Below are positions 23,914 to 36,863 of a stretch of 64,000 bases of DNA, piece after piece (within the stretch, counting starts at the first letter, position 1; each line of letters begins with the position of its first letter). The notes beneath the pieces are model-generated. The model searched no databases and was not told where the DNA came from. It saw only the letters and a program-made list of their open reading frames with translations. Made by a program: the position numbers and the translations under genes. Source of the DNA: Oxyruncus cristatus (taxonomy: Eukaryota > Chordata > Aves > Passeriformes > Cotingidae); the NCBI GenBank assembly GCA_013399855.1, contig VXAY01006690.1:94834-158833 (forward strand), read 5' to 3'.

Positions 23914-26802
23914 GTATGTGGCAATATATAGATTTTCAAGTGCAATATGGGATGCCAACTCCTAAAATAGAATACCCTTTTTTTTCAAAGAAGAAACATA
24001 TATGTATGTCAGGTAGATTTAGTTGTTATCAAGTGGAAAACACTTTTATGGGTAATGTTTGACTCCTTTTCTTGCACACTTGGAACACAAATAACCAGGT
24101 GAGTGTAGAAATGTATTGTGTTAACATAAGTGATACCCAGTGAGGAGCTTATGGTTTGTTCTCTGCTCAAAATGGAAAATAAGCATTATTACCTGAAGAA
24201 GTGAAGAATTGGATCAAATGTGAATTTTCCTTAACCAAACTACAAGTAAGTATGTGCTTCTCTCCCTCTTTTCTAATTTATAGATCTCAGGTTATTACCA
24301 TGATTGGTTTATAATGCTCTTTTCCTAGATGTTGTATTTTGTTCTATGGTTTTATTTTTGGGCAGCTATGTAGTTAAATTCTAAAGCTAAGTGCACTTAG
24401 AATTTGTAATTCCTTCTAATTATTTAAATATATGGATTGATATAGAATTCTGTAGTATTCCTATTAGTTTTTACAACATCCTTTTTAATTCTTGTGAGAA
24501 AATCGGTTGAGGTTCAGCAGTGTATTTTTCAGGTTGGCAAATCTGCAGGTAAGTAGGGAGAAAGGATTGGAGTGTAATCTTCTGTTTAAGAAAAACCCCA
24601 TTTTTTTGGTGGTAGGGTTGAACTCATTTGAGTTTTCCTTTTATTTTATTGAGGGTAAGCTTAGAATCTGCTTGTGAGGGGTGAGACAAGTAGTGTGCTG
24701 GTGCCTTGTTTTCCTAGAAGGAACAAACACTGGTTTTAACTTACTTAACACTCAAAAATGTTATCCTGAGTCACTGTCAACTCTGAAGGACTGATTCCTA
24801 CATGCAAGATGTAGCAGAGCAAAGGAGGCACTAAATCTGTGGATTATTGTCTTATACTTCTGGATGATGACTTTGAACCTGTGGAAACTGCTATCAGAAG
24901 AGATAATTTTGCTGGGGGAGGGGATTGAATGGGATTTTTTTTTCATTTTGTCATGAAGATAATTCAAGATCTGTATGTGTATTTAGATTTAGCATGTCGT
25001 CAACAAGACTGCTCCTTCTTTACATTTTTGGGGAAAAAAGTGTTTCTTTCATTTAATGCATGATTTGAAGAACAGTTCCTCTGAGTTTATTTCATAAAGT
25101 AAAATAATAACATTAAATTTGGATGTAAAATACCAGTTTAAAACTCTGATCATGGTTTCATGGTGGGCTTCAATTAGTGCTATATTTCTGAAATCTGTGT
25201 TTTCACCCCTTCTTTCTTTGTCTGCCTAAAACACTATCACTTAGCCTATTTTTCAGAAGTGATATAATTTGCTTTTATTGAGGTTTGGGCGAGAACAATC
25301 AGCTTGTGATGTAGGATGGCTTACAATTGTAAATCTGTGAAAGTATTTTAAGACCATAAATCAGATTTGGGGAAAGGGGAGAGGTGGATTATTTTTTTCA
25401 CCTTTTTTTTTTTTTATTTTTTAGCTTTGGGAACCTAATATTAAATTTGATGAGAGCTAGCTGTATAATTTTTTTTTATTTAAGCAGTGATAGATATACT
25501 AAGCATATAGAAACTAAGAATGAAGTATTTATGGTATAGTAGCTGTTCAGACTGGTCTGCACTCGTATATAAACCCTGTGCCTGCATATTATGGAGAAAG
25601 TCAGATAAGATATAGAATAAGTGTAATAACCTTAAATGAATGTCAATGTAGATGAATGCCTTGTGCAGCTTTTGAAGCAAGTTTAAGCACTTTCACCTTT
25701 AAACAAGTATTATTGCTTGAAAAATCTGACAATGCTGTAGTGTAGCAATGAGTTTTATGATTTTTATCAGTGAATGCCTGATTTGAAAAGTTTAGTTTAC
25801 TATGCTGAGAATCTTAATGTCTACACTTAATGTTTCTTTAAAAAGGAGTTTGTTTTTCTACTGCAATTTGGTATCTGTTGGTAAAAACAAAAGTTGAATG
25901 AAGAAGACCAAGGGTAATCAAAATATAGGAAAAAATGAAGAGAATACTAGGCTTTGCCGGCACAATATTATTTGCAGTAAATATGTTAGTTTTCATTATA
26001 ATATGATTTATTATTAGATGAGAGAGTGTGTGTTTATTGAAAGGAAAAAGGAAGACCAAATGTTCTTAGTATGGTATTTTTGTTAATCAGATTTCTCTGA
26101 TTATTTTCTCTCTGGCTGTGATGTATACACATAAAGAAAAGGAGGGGAGGGCTGTAATTAGTTCTTTTGAACTGGGAATTTAATTCAGAGAAAAATGTAT
26201 CTTTTTCACCAGTTTTTTTTCTGACTTCAGAGTTCTTCTCTTCCTCTTTATAAAATAAAACCTAGGCCTCGTGTACATGCTTTATTCTCTTTGCATCAGA
26301 TGTGGTAAATCTAATAGCAACACTTGATACATATGATCACGAAAAGTTGCTTTTAAAAAGAATTTTCTTTCTTGTTTGTCTTTTTCCAAGAACTAGTGTC
26401 TCTTTTTGGTTACCCTGAGCAGTACATGGATCCAGCTCTTTCTGCTGGCAGCCCACGTGACTGTTACAAGTTGCAATAGCTACATGTCTCCCTTTTTCCT
26501 TGTGAGGGAAAGATAGAGGTGAATGGCAAAAGGGAACTTCTGGGGATGTTGGGAAAAAGGAGGAGTAACAGCAATTTGTTGTGTACGAGGCAGTGGAAAA
26601 TACTGGTGTTTACTTAAAAGATGCTGGCTGTAATGAGCAAGGTATGGTGCCACTGGATTGTGTCCTATTTACATCCCTGAGAGACGGAAGCCCTTCAACC
26701 CCAGACAACTACAGTCGACTTGTGAATTTTTTTCTCATGCCGTTTTCCTTAGAGATGTTGTTTAAATGCTTTCTTATGTCTTTTGTTTCCTTTTGGGACT
26801 AA
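23914..26802 (+). other. LRMDA: LRMDA intron 2, first part
   Basis: AT-rich intronic sequence from the donor to the first intronic CR1. No gene, RNA or named repeat was recognised. I looked for the next LRMDA exon (coding SLEGLSAF and LILDNNQL); the only near hit, AACAATCAGCTT near 25296, has an in-frame stop on both sides. Confidence 0.65.
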
Positions 26803-27085
26803 CGGGGGGTTGTGAAGAAGATGGAGCCAAACTCTTGTCAGATGTACAGCAAAAGAACAAGAGGCAGTTGTCACTGGCTGCAGCAAGGGAATTTCCAACT
26901 ACGACGGGGAAGGTTGAGTGGAAGAGGTGCCCAGAGAGGCTGTGGAATCTCCATCCTGGGTGCTATTCAACCTGCAACTGGACAAAGCCCCAAGCAGCCT
27001 GATCTAACTTTGAAGTCCCCCTGCTCTGTACAGGGAACTGGACTAGAAGACCTCTAGATGCCTCTTTCAATCTAAATACTATTAT
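26803..27085 (+). mobile_element. CR1 LINE 3' fragment, plus strand, old copy
   Basis: The stretch keeps the order of a CR1 3' end: AAGATGGAGCCAAACTCTTG, CAAGAGGCAGTTGTCACTGG, GTGCCCAGAGAGGCTGTGGA, TGGACAAAGCCCCAAGCAGC, CTGATCTAACTTTGAAG, GGACTAGAAGACCTCTAGA and a worn TCAATCTAAATACTATTATTCT end. Small indels break all frames. This subfamily differs from the copy at 18752, which has a different 3' end. Confidence 0.9.
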
Positions 27086-28439
27086 TCTGCAGCTTATTGG
27101 TGTGGTCATAATGACCTGAGTTGTAGCAGCTCTTTTGATTTCATGTTGGCAGTGATTTTCAGCTATTTTAGAAATGAACAATTTACACTGTATAATTGTA
27201 TATTTTCAATAAGGCATGTTTCAGGAGTAGAGGTGTTTTGCTTTGGGAATCTGCTCCTGGGTCTCTCATGGCAACTGTATTTGATAGCTTTCCCTGATAA
27301 CAGTCCTTTCATAATACGTCGAAAACGTTCCCCAAGTCCCATTCAGTGAAGGGATAGACTATGGGAAGAAAAGTCACAGATGTGTTGGTGTTACTGAGAG
27401 ACTTTGCTGTAAAGGATTTCAAGAGGGGATAAAAAACAATTGTTCATTGACCATAGACAGTTAAAGATTACATTAAAAAAGAAGGTAAGTAGTAGTCACT
27501 GGTGAAGGAAAGAAAGCAATAAGTGAGTAGGAAGGATGTAATGTAGGTAGAGAGCAGAGATTTTGGTGAAATAAGAAGATTTTTTTTTAGATGCATCATG
27601 CTGTCTTGCAGGGAGAAAAAAACCCCAAACAACTCACAACCTATTCAAAGCTTTTTTTCCTTGTCCTAGATAACTTTATTTATACCAAACTGTTCCTTGC
27701 ACATTAAAGGCTAAATGCACTCCAGTGCTTGAATAACTTGATATCAGTGGTTTTGTACAAATAGGGACCATGCTTTTAAAAATAATGTCTACAGTTCAAT
27801 TCACAGAGAAGTCCACCTTGTAATTTTATCCTGAGTAGTTTTAAACATGTGAGTTGTTTTCCTTTTTCTTACAGAGATTTCTTCTGGGTCTAAGCTATGA
27901 GGTGAAAGGGAGAGTGAATCTTTAATCTTGGCCAATGAGGAAGGATTAATCCAATAATTGTGCTCATAGAGATCCAAGTATCTCTCCCCTCTCTCCAGGG
28001 TGCAGATTATTTCTAGTAGGAGCATGAATAATTTGCACAGTATGTGCTTGTGCATAATTTCCACTCTCCGATGAAGTAGGTGTATATATGAAAACATCCC
28101 CTTGAACTATAATCCTAGTCTGGAACGTTCCTCCATGACTTTCGTGAGGCTGAGCCTTTGTAATATCTCTCTGTGGACTTGAGATTGTTGTTTCTCTCTT
28201 CTGCCTACTGTTTTCTTGCCTGGGGGAATATGCAAGTGGCAGCCTGAAAATGGGCTTCAGTTTTTGCAGGGCACGTTCCTATTTGTGAGTTGAGTATGTG
28301 AAAGAGAGGCTTTTTTTTTTTCTTACCACCTTCCCAGTCTGTGCAGCAATAAGATACGCAGAACAGAAGGATGAACAACAAAAGAGAGAGGAAAATAAAA
28401 GCCAAAATTCAAAACAAAGCGTGACATATTTTTAAAGCC

Positions 28440-29530
28440 TTTAGACTCATCTTTATAGCATTTTAGAATGTTAAAGAAAATGCACTATTGTTAAAACTTT
28501 TTGATGGTTTTATTTATAAGGTAGAAAAATATTTTCACTGTAATTGGGTAAGTCTTAATCGTAGCAATTGCATATTTATCAGTATGAGGGGCTGTTATTA
28601 ATGTAGCTGTCATGCACAAACACATTTCTGCATTAAATCCATTTAGTATGTGCATTATTTGGTCTAGAATGTCACCAGGACATCAAAGCCCCCTTAGGCA
28701 TAAGAGCACAGTGCCCTGCTGTGGCTGCAGAAAGGGCTTGATCAATAAATGTAACATGTTAATGCAGAGCAAATAGAATAAAAGATTTCTTTGACAAGAC
28801 ATGAAAAATCACCTTGTGGCAGCTGGCATGGTGATGCCATTTCAGCGGAGACACTAGCAAAGTTGATCTGACAAGTAAAGAGGAGAGATGATGGTTATAA
28901 GGTGCTTTTGTTTCAAACTTCTTTCTTGACCTGTCAGGTTTTGAAGGAGCCTGAATGGCCTTTTTTTGTCATGTGAAAATTGTAGTCTTAGGCAGTTATG
29001 AAGCAGTTATCTCTTCTCAAATTGTGAATGCTGCTGTTTAATTGATTCACTTAGCATTTGAAACTGTCACGCATTAATAATTGCTAAATCCTGTAGATAC
29101 TGCTCCAGTGTGTCATGCTTAAATGTGTAGTTATCAGAAAATTAATATCCTTAATGAACCGATGCTTTCAAACTAGCATTGCATGAAATCTCTTTTGCCC
29201 TTTCATTTGCTGAAGGTATATCAGCCAGTTTTCACAGAAACCCCTCCCGACAGTTGTGTGGTTTTATTTATTTATTTATTTTTTTTGATGCCCGACAAAT
29301 GCCAGCTTTGCTTTGGGTATGTAGTGTGCTCAATGACAATAAATACAGTAATTATGCTGGAGTTGGTAATTAACATAATTATAGTCAATTACGACAAATA
29401 CAGTGCAGAGCTAAATGAATGAGGGTGAGAAATTAGCAAGCTAATTGATTTACCTTACGTGCTGCTTTTTCTTGCAACTAACAGTTGCAGATTTTCTGCA
29501 GGAAAAAGAGTGTTTACAAATAGCTGATTG
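28440..29530. promoter_or_regulatory. Possible conserved enhancer cluster in LRMDA intron 2
   Basis: This kilobase looks less random than its surroundings. It is dense in homeodomain-type cores (TTATTAATG, CATTAATAATTGC, GGTAATTAACATAATTATAG, AGCTAATTGATT) and SOX/POU-like words (TGCATATTT, TTTGACAAG), with few homopolymers and no repeat. Deeply conserved developmental enhancers often look like this, and they are common in the long introns and gene deserts around ZNF503 and LRMDA in vertebrates. This is inference from texture only; no alignment was made. Confidence 0.3.
29262..29286. repeat. (TTTA)n microsatellite
   Basis: Four to five TTTA units run into a poly-T stretch. Confidence 0.85.
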
Positions 29531-32500
29531 TGTTTTGAAATGATTCTGTCTTATGGCTCTCACTCCTGTTTCCTTTACACTGAGGTGAGGAGGATTGAAA
29601 TGCGGGATAGTGGTTAGAAGGTGAAAGGAGCTGCTCTGTTGTCACTGAATGCTTTGAAGGGAGATGTATGTACTTGCTCTAATTTCAGATGCTTCTTACA
29701 GTATTGAAGGGAAGAAAACCACATGATTCTTTACAAAAGACATTGCTAGAGAAATTTTGGTCATATATTTTAATCCCCTGAGATGTGGCCTGAATTATCC
29801 AAGAAACATCTACCTGTTTATTGACATTAGAGAGATCTGCAAAGCACTGGAGACCTAGAGGAAGAATTTGAATCGTTTGAGTAATCCAAGTATGTTGAAA
29901 CAATATGTCCTTGTTCAACCATCAGTTTCAATAATTTTAACTATTGGACCAGTAGAGATGCATAATATCATAACATTTGTGCTCATTATAATTGCCTGTT
30001 TTGTTTCAAGATGATTTATGGTATCTTGTCTGAAATAAGTGTATTGGAGCTATGCTGTTAATGTGTTTCACTTTCCTTGTTTTTTTTTATTTTCTGTCAG
30101 GCATGACCACAGTTTTCTACGTGAAAAGAGAATGAATACGTTTAAGTATTGAAGATTTTATATTGCCTTTTTAAAAAAGATGTTTATTAGTAGCTGAGAT
30201 TTCTTTCTTAATCTAAGAAAACAGTGTTTTACAAATGTTTGTAAATTTTATACTTGAAATAATTCACTATTTCAAGGTAAATGGAATTGTATATACAGAT
30301 TTCAACAAAGAGATAATGTTTTCCACAGCTTAGCTATCTGAAATGTATAAATTCTCAATAATTTTTCTTCTACTATTGCAGTAATGTATCAAGTTCAAAT
30401 GAGGGTTGCATTTTGAGGTGGGTACTTAAAGTTTTCCCTTAAAGGGATGTCCTACATTAAGCACAAGATGCTGTTTTTTTAAATAATGTTGAAATATTAT
30501 GAATGTCTGAAAATACATGTACACTAACACTGCTAAGGTAGGTCGTTCTTTAGGAGCAATTCAGTTCCTAGAATAATTTTGCTAAATGAAGTATTTATAC
30601 ACAAGGACACAATGAAATTATTTAAAAATTTACAGATTATGATAGTCTTTCAGTTGAAGTCTTACGTGTTTATTAATCAATGATGCATAATCATCTTTCT
30701 ATTAAAATAAATATGAAATAGTCTGCTAGATGGACTGAAGACAAGTGTGATAATGGGTTCTCTTTCCACATGGCTAATACCTAGAAAGTTGTATAAGGTA
30801 AAGTTTTATAGATATATATCTGTTGGAAAAATAGGAGGCTATTACCAGTAGCACAAAGAATTATAAACTTCAAATATTATCTCTACTTTTGATAGCTTAT
30901 AGACAAAACTAAATCTGCTCCTTGTTCTCTTCTTCCCCTCCTTTTTCCTCCCACCATGCCTCTCCCACTTTAAAAGTGGCATTTCAACAGGAACCAGATG
31001 TGATCTGGGTAATGTATAAGGAAAACTTTTTTTCACACCTTATAACTTTGAAAATATTAAAAAATACTATTAAGATATACCTCGTCTCACATACAATAGC
31101 CAAGCCTGTGTTCTGTTATTTTGTCAGCTTTAAATGTGACTACAGAATATTTACCATTATGAAGTATTATCTCTGTGTAATTTTGTGATGTGTGTTTTCC
31201 TGGTGTGTCTCATTTGCAATCATTGGTTTATTGTTGATATGTACGGGACCAGTCAATGACTGGTATTAGAATTATCAAATTAATTGGTTATGGTATGTAT
31301 TTAAATATCTCACCAATTTAGGCATACTTTGCCAAGGATGGAAGCTGCTTTTGATGAAAAAGTTATTTTTCCAAACTCAGTAATATGTCAGGGTGAACTT
31401 TGAATATAAGTTGTTGTATTTCAGTCTTCGATGGATGACTGTTATCTTCTTTAGTTCCGGCAGCCTCTTCTTTTTTCCATTGATCCTTGCTTGACTTTTT
31501 ATGGCCACATAGTCACTAACAGACTGTGAAAACACTGTAGTATATATACCTCTGACCCCCATGCTGGCCATTATCCATTGATTTACTGTATCTGACAGAT
31601 CAGAACCTAAGATTGTTTTCTGTTCTACTTTTCTCAAGAAGCCTTAACATTGTGGAAGGAGTTGTCTTGAGAGAGTATCATGTGGCAGAATTGGGCAAAA
31701 GATGGTCACCTGAACCTTTGGCCAGGGGGTCAGTGTGTGTTCAAATTGTGTAGTGGAGAATTTTTGTGAGGATTTCTAGAGCTTGAAGTCTGGTAAAAAT
31801 GTTAAACAAACTGCACAATTTGACATGAAGTAAAATAAAGTTATGAGCTTGAATTGTTACATCCTTGAATATAGCTGGTGAATATTGCTGTGATGGATGA
31901 TCAGAGTTGTTTTTTTGGTGATATCCGTCTCTAAGGGTCTGGTGCAATTATGAGTGAAGGTGAAATCTGTACTTCTGAACAAAGGTGAGTGACAAACTTG
32001 GACAGAGATCAGATTTCTTATTAAGCATCCATTGACTCAAGGCTGTTGATAAGACCTTTTGACTGAGGCTGAGCAGTTCCCCATGAACTGGTGTTTGCAT
32101 CAGATAATTTTCTTTGTGTTTTAATGTGCAGGGGGTGAACTGCTTGTTCTTGATGTGATTTCCGGTATGAGATGCAAGTTGGATTTTGGAGTGATGTTGA
32201 AGTCTAAATCCACACAATCTGCATTTGTTCTTTGGCTACCCAGAGGGCTTAATTCATTGGCACAGTGAAACCAGCTTCTCTTGTGAAAATTTTAGTCAGT
32301 CTTAAACAAAAATTTTTTTGTGTTGAATTTGGTACTGAATAACAGGAATCAATGTTAGATAGAGAGAAAATCATTTAGCTATTAAATGGAAGACTATCAC
32401 AATCTATGGAAAGTACTGACATTTAGAAGAGAAATAGTTTGATGCACTTGTTTTAGCTTTGAAATAATGTCAATAGATTGCAAATAATATCTTGGTGACT

Positions 32501-35500
32501 GCTCCTGTGTAGTCTGTGGTTATCTGGATTTTAAGACTGAGAAGTATTTTTTTTCAAGAATATTGGGGATTAAAGAAAAGGGCACAATAAAGAGCATGTG
32601 TTAAATACAATAATCAGGTGGACCATGCTTACTTTTCTGACTTCCTTAATCTCTTTCACTCTAAAACAGTATTTCCTCATCACTGCTGTTGTGAAACAAG
32701 AGCGAAGGACTGCAGAAATAACTATTGTCTGAGGATAAGGAGCTTGACTGAAGGGAAGAACCTGCATTAAACCTGGAGTTATTGTCTGTCTTTTCCTCTC
32801 TGTTTTGTTGAAAGGTATCTTCTTCTTTCCTTAATGCAATATAAAAGATTCTCAGCGTCTAGTTGCAGATGTAAAGAACTTGACTAGTTTTGCTGAGTCC
32901 AATCACTAAGAAGGGTCTCTGTCCTTCAGTGTTGAAGAAACCTGCTGGGTGGCTGTGGTACAAATGGCATTTGGCAGGAAAATCCTTATGAAGCTTCCTT
33001 TTATGCATCGCTTGTTTGTTTTATATGGTCTTTTGTGGTTTGTGCCATTTCTGAGATATTGCATTTTACATAAATCATCTTTACATAAATTATCTCGGAG
33101 ATGATTTTTCAGCTTAAAAAGACAATCCCCAAACCCTTAGTTCATGCAAGCGTAAAGAATGAGTAGCACAGAAGTGCAAAAGGGCCCTGTATTTTTCTCA
33201 GGCTCAGGAGCCAGCATGTCAAACCAGACATGCTATACAATAATTATACTGTCTTTAAGGTCATGGTTAATGCAGTGTTATAGCTCAGTTGCAGGCTTTA
33301 CCCATGAACTAATGCCAGCAATCATGTGAAGTTTCATGATTTTTATTTATATTTTTGTTGTGTGTCTCCTGGTCTTTATTTTTGGCCATGCTTAACTGAG
33401 TGAGTTGCTCACTGGTAGAGCTGGAAGATCATTTCCTTTCTTAATAATTTATTTTCTATTTTTATCTTAATTTGCCTGCTGAGTCCCTGACTGATATCAA
33501 TGAATGTGTTTTGTAAAATATAGCCATCTTTATTGCTCATATTTGTAGGAAACCTTTCTATGGTGAGAGACTTTAGAAATCACTTTTAAAAGAACACAAA
33601 TAAGAGGGGCAAAATATCTAATGTTAGGGGATAGTTCGTAATCTATCCACAGTGCTGGGAAGTTGATAGGCTCTTGCAAATTGGGCCAACAGCTTTATTT
33701 CAGGTGTTTAAGTCTCTACTGTTTTTCCTGGGCAGTTGGTATAGGAGCTGTATTGGTAGATAGATGATATTGTTGCACTGAAGACTAAAGTGAAAGTGTT
33801 TGGCTTATTACTTGTCAACTCCAAACTCAATTTTTTATTTTTGTGAAACTAACAGAAGAGTTTAAAAAGTTGTATGGGGTTTTCTGTTTGTTCTGGTTTT
33901 TCTTTTTAGTATGAAGCTCTCAAATGCTCAGTTCTGTCTGCTGGTTCATGTATTGCACTGGTGCAACCACTTCAAGTGCAATTGCTCAGTCGTTTATTTT
34001 TGAATTTGCATGAAACACCATTTTTCAGTGCTTGCTTTTCTGAATGTTAAAAGATGTGGAATAGATACAGTTAAAATATACTTAATGATATTGAAAATAT
34101 GGCTCCTATTTTATGAGTCAGCTTTGCATTTCCCATTTGGTAGATGGGCTAACTGCTGCTGTTTTTTCCTTGTGAATATGCCAAATGGAAAGATACCACA
34201 TTTCTTTTCATTCAGAAATATGAACTGCCTTTTCCTTAAAATATTAGTCAGTGATCAGACCTGCTGATAGGGAACTCAGTTTATGAATTTAACAGAAAAA
34301 ATAGCTATTACCAATATTTAGTCGCCTTTTAAAATCATAATTTCCAACCATTAGTTTGAAGATCAAATTTAGTATATGTACTCTTTGTAAGAGAGGTGTG
34401 TATGTGTGACAACTTAAGTTTTTGAGGGTTATTTAGTTTTAGTTTAGATATTTATTCATAATGAGTTTTCAAATTTTCTTTTATTTTCATTACTTCAGGA
34501 CCAGTATATTTTAAGTCTTTGTGTATTTGCAAGCATCCAGTCACCTATCTAGGGCAAGAAAATGGCTTTTTTTGACCAGGATATGGCTATTAAAGTTTTA
34601 TTTTGGTGACAGGGATTTGAGGTTTTTGTACATCTATTTTTGTCTCATTTCTTTTACCAAATGCTAGAAACTTATTTTGTCTGCTGAGTGTAAAATCTCT
34701 TAAAGTGCAAGGAATTGTCCTCGAACCATTTGAGATGTGTAAGGTCCAAGACTTGCTGAAGTGCCATGACTCTGCAAGGCCATATGGCCACAAAAACGCT
34801 GGATGAGGATGCTGTGTATTAGAGTCCCAGGACTTTCAAGACCTTTAAGCTGGAGAGTTGAGATGAAAACTTGACCTAATTATGTAAGTGATAAAGTGTA
34901 CTGATTATTCTAAAGCCCTTAAAGGCCGAAGGAAAGATGTTCTAGATGTGCCAAGGATTAACACTATATTGAATATTCAGAAAACTCTGCTTCCAACACA
35001 GTTATGTTAAGATAATATGACAGTCCAACATGTGAATGTTAAAATCACAGCTGCTCAAGGATTTGAACACTTTGTATTTCTACCTATTATCTTGCATTTA
35101 ATGCACTCTCTATCTTGGATAATGAAGCCCTTTGGAATAGCTCAGAAACAGTCATGTGTGAAGGTGATTATGTTGGAATGGCTTTGGGAAAAAATTGTCA
35201 AGCACTATTTTTTCTGAGAAATGGAAACTAGCCAACTAAGTGAGAGCTGTGTCCAGTTTACTTTCTTCCCTTACTCTGTGCCTTCTTTTCCTCCCCACTG
35301 CCTCCAGCTCTTAAATCAGTAGAAGGCTGCTGAAGGTGTTACTGAGAGATTTGGGTGCAGGTGCAACATGAGGTTCTTGCCTTCTTGCTAATGTTCTCTC
35401 TTTTGTTCACTGTGTTGCTTGTAATAGCTGCCAGATTTAGCAAGCTCAGCTATTCATGGACAGTATTGGTTCTAGTTCTACCAGGTGGACAATTAGTAAA

Positions 35501-36826
35501 TTGTCTTCCAGCCTAAGTGGGGAATGTCAGAGGGCAGTTCAGTGTCTTTCACTGTGAATTCTTTGGCTTTCTTGAAATAAGCCATATCAGATGGTCTGTT
35601 ACTACCACTAATAATAGAGCTCTTGAAATGCGGACATACCTCTAATGAGAATCTATCTCAACCCATTCATTCAATGTGGGCCATTACTTTGCCACGGAAT
35701 TACAGGCTCTGGTCATTGCAACCACAAGTGGTTTGAAACAAGAGGTTCACCTGCATTTAAGTGATCAAGCAACAGAAAAGAAGGTTCTAAAATTAAGAAC
35801 ACTAATGCCTTACTGTAGATTTTGCCTCACTTCCTAGTAATTGGAAGATGCAGGAAGAGAGGACAAATGGCTGTATTGAGCTAAAAGTGAATGGGCAGCT
35901 GTTTCTTTGTGTATTTTAATATAGCATATGAAAACTTTGTTTGCTGTAGCCCTAGTATTTTAAAACCTAAATGAAAGGGTAAAGTCAGCTTTAAGGTAGT
36001 CTTGCACTTTTTTTTTATCACTTTCTTTCTCTGTGGGGACAGAAGTGCACTGGATTCAATTAACACTAACATGGGTGGAAAAAGTAGCACTGGAAACCTG
36101 CCAAGATAGCTATTAGTTATGAAGTTGGTATTTGTATTTACAGCATAGGTTATTACTATCATATAACCTGGAATGAATAAATAATTCCTATTTTGTAGCA
36201 GATACATCTTCGCAGTAGGCAGAGTGGTGTCAGAATTGGTCAGTAAGCTTCATTCTATACACAGAAGCATCAAATGTTTGGGGTTCTCTACCTTTTGTTA
36301 ATGCACTGTGAGGTCATAAACTAAATCAGATTTTCTGAATGACTGCCTGACTGCAAATTTCCATACAACTCTCATTCATAGGGGGGAAAAAAAAAGGGAA
36401 AAAGGCTTCTTCACTCTAGTGAGTGTGAAATCCTACTTACCCCCTCTTTTTTCTGTAGTAAAAACGCACAAAAAAGTCTACAAAAAAAGATATGTAGGTA
36501 CAAACTTACGATAAAGGTTAATCTCTAAGTACATAAAATCAAATAAACTTGCCTCTGTGTCAAGGAAATTTACTCAAATTATACTGCTGCTTTTCAAACC
36601 ACTCGCAGAAAAAAATAGGTATTTCTTTTCTCTAGATTTTTTATGCTGAACATAACTGAGATACTTGATATTTGAATCTATTCAGTTGCATAGAAATAAC
36701 CTTATTCATATTATACAGTGCATTCACATCTGTGCATGTATGTAGAAAGCTAGGTGTTACTTATTCCCATTTTGTGCAAGTCTGTTTTTCCATAGAATTT
36801 TTGAATCTACACTTGTATTTTGCTAC

Positions 36827-36863
36827 TTTATTTATTTATGTATTTGTTTATTTATTTATTTTA
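36827..36863. repeat. (TTTA)n microsatellite
   Basis: About nine tetranucleotide units of TTTA, with interruptions GTA and GTT in the middle. Confidence 0.85.

Noticed and set aside
25290..25312. AACAATCAGCTT, which could encode the NNQL of the next LRMDA exon
   Set aside because: In that frame a TGA lies about five codons upstream and a TAG three codons downstream, with no acceptor; chance match.
33063..33110. Imperfect 15-base duplication (ACATAAATCATCT / ACATAAATTATCT) with a short inverted AAATCATCT/AGATGATTT
   Set aside because: Short and AT-rich; frequent by chance in such sequence.
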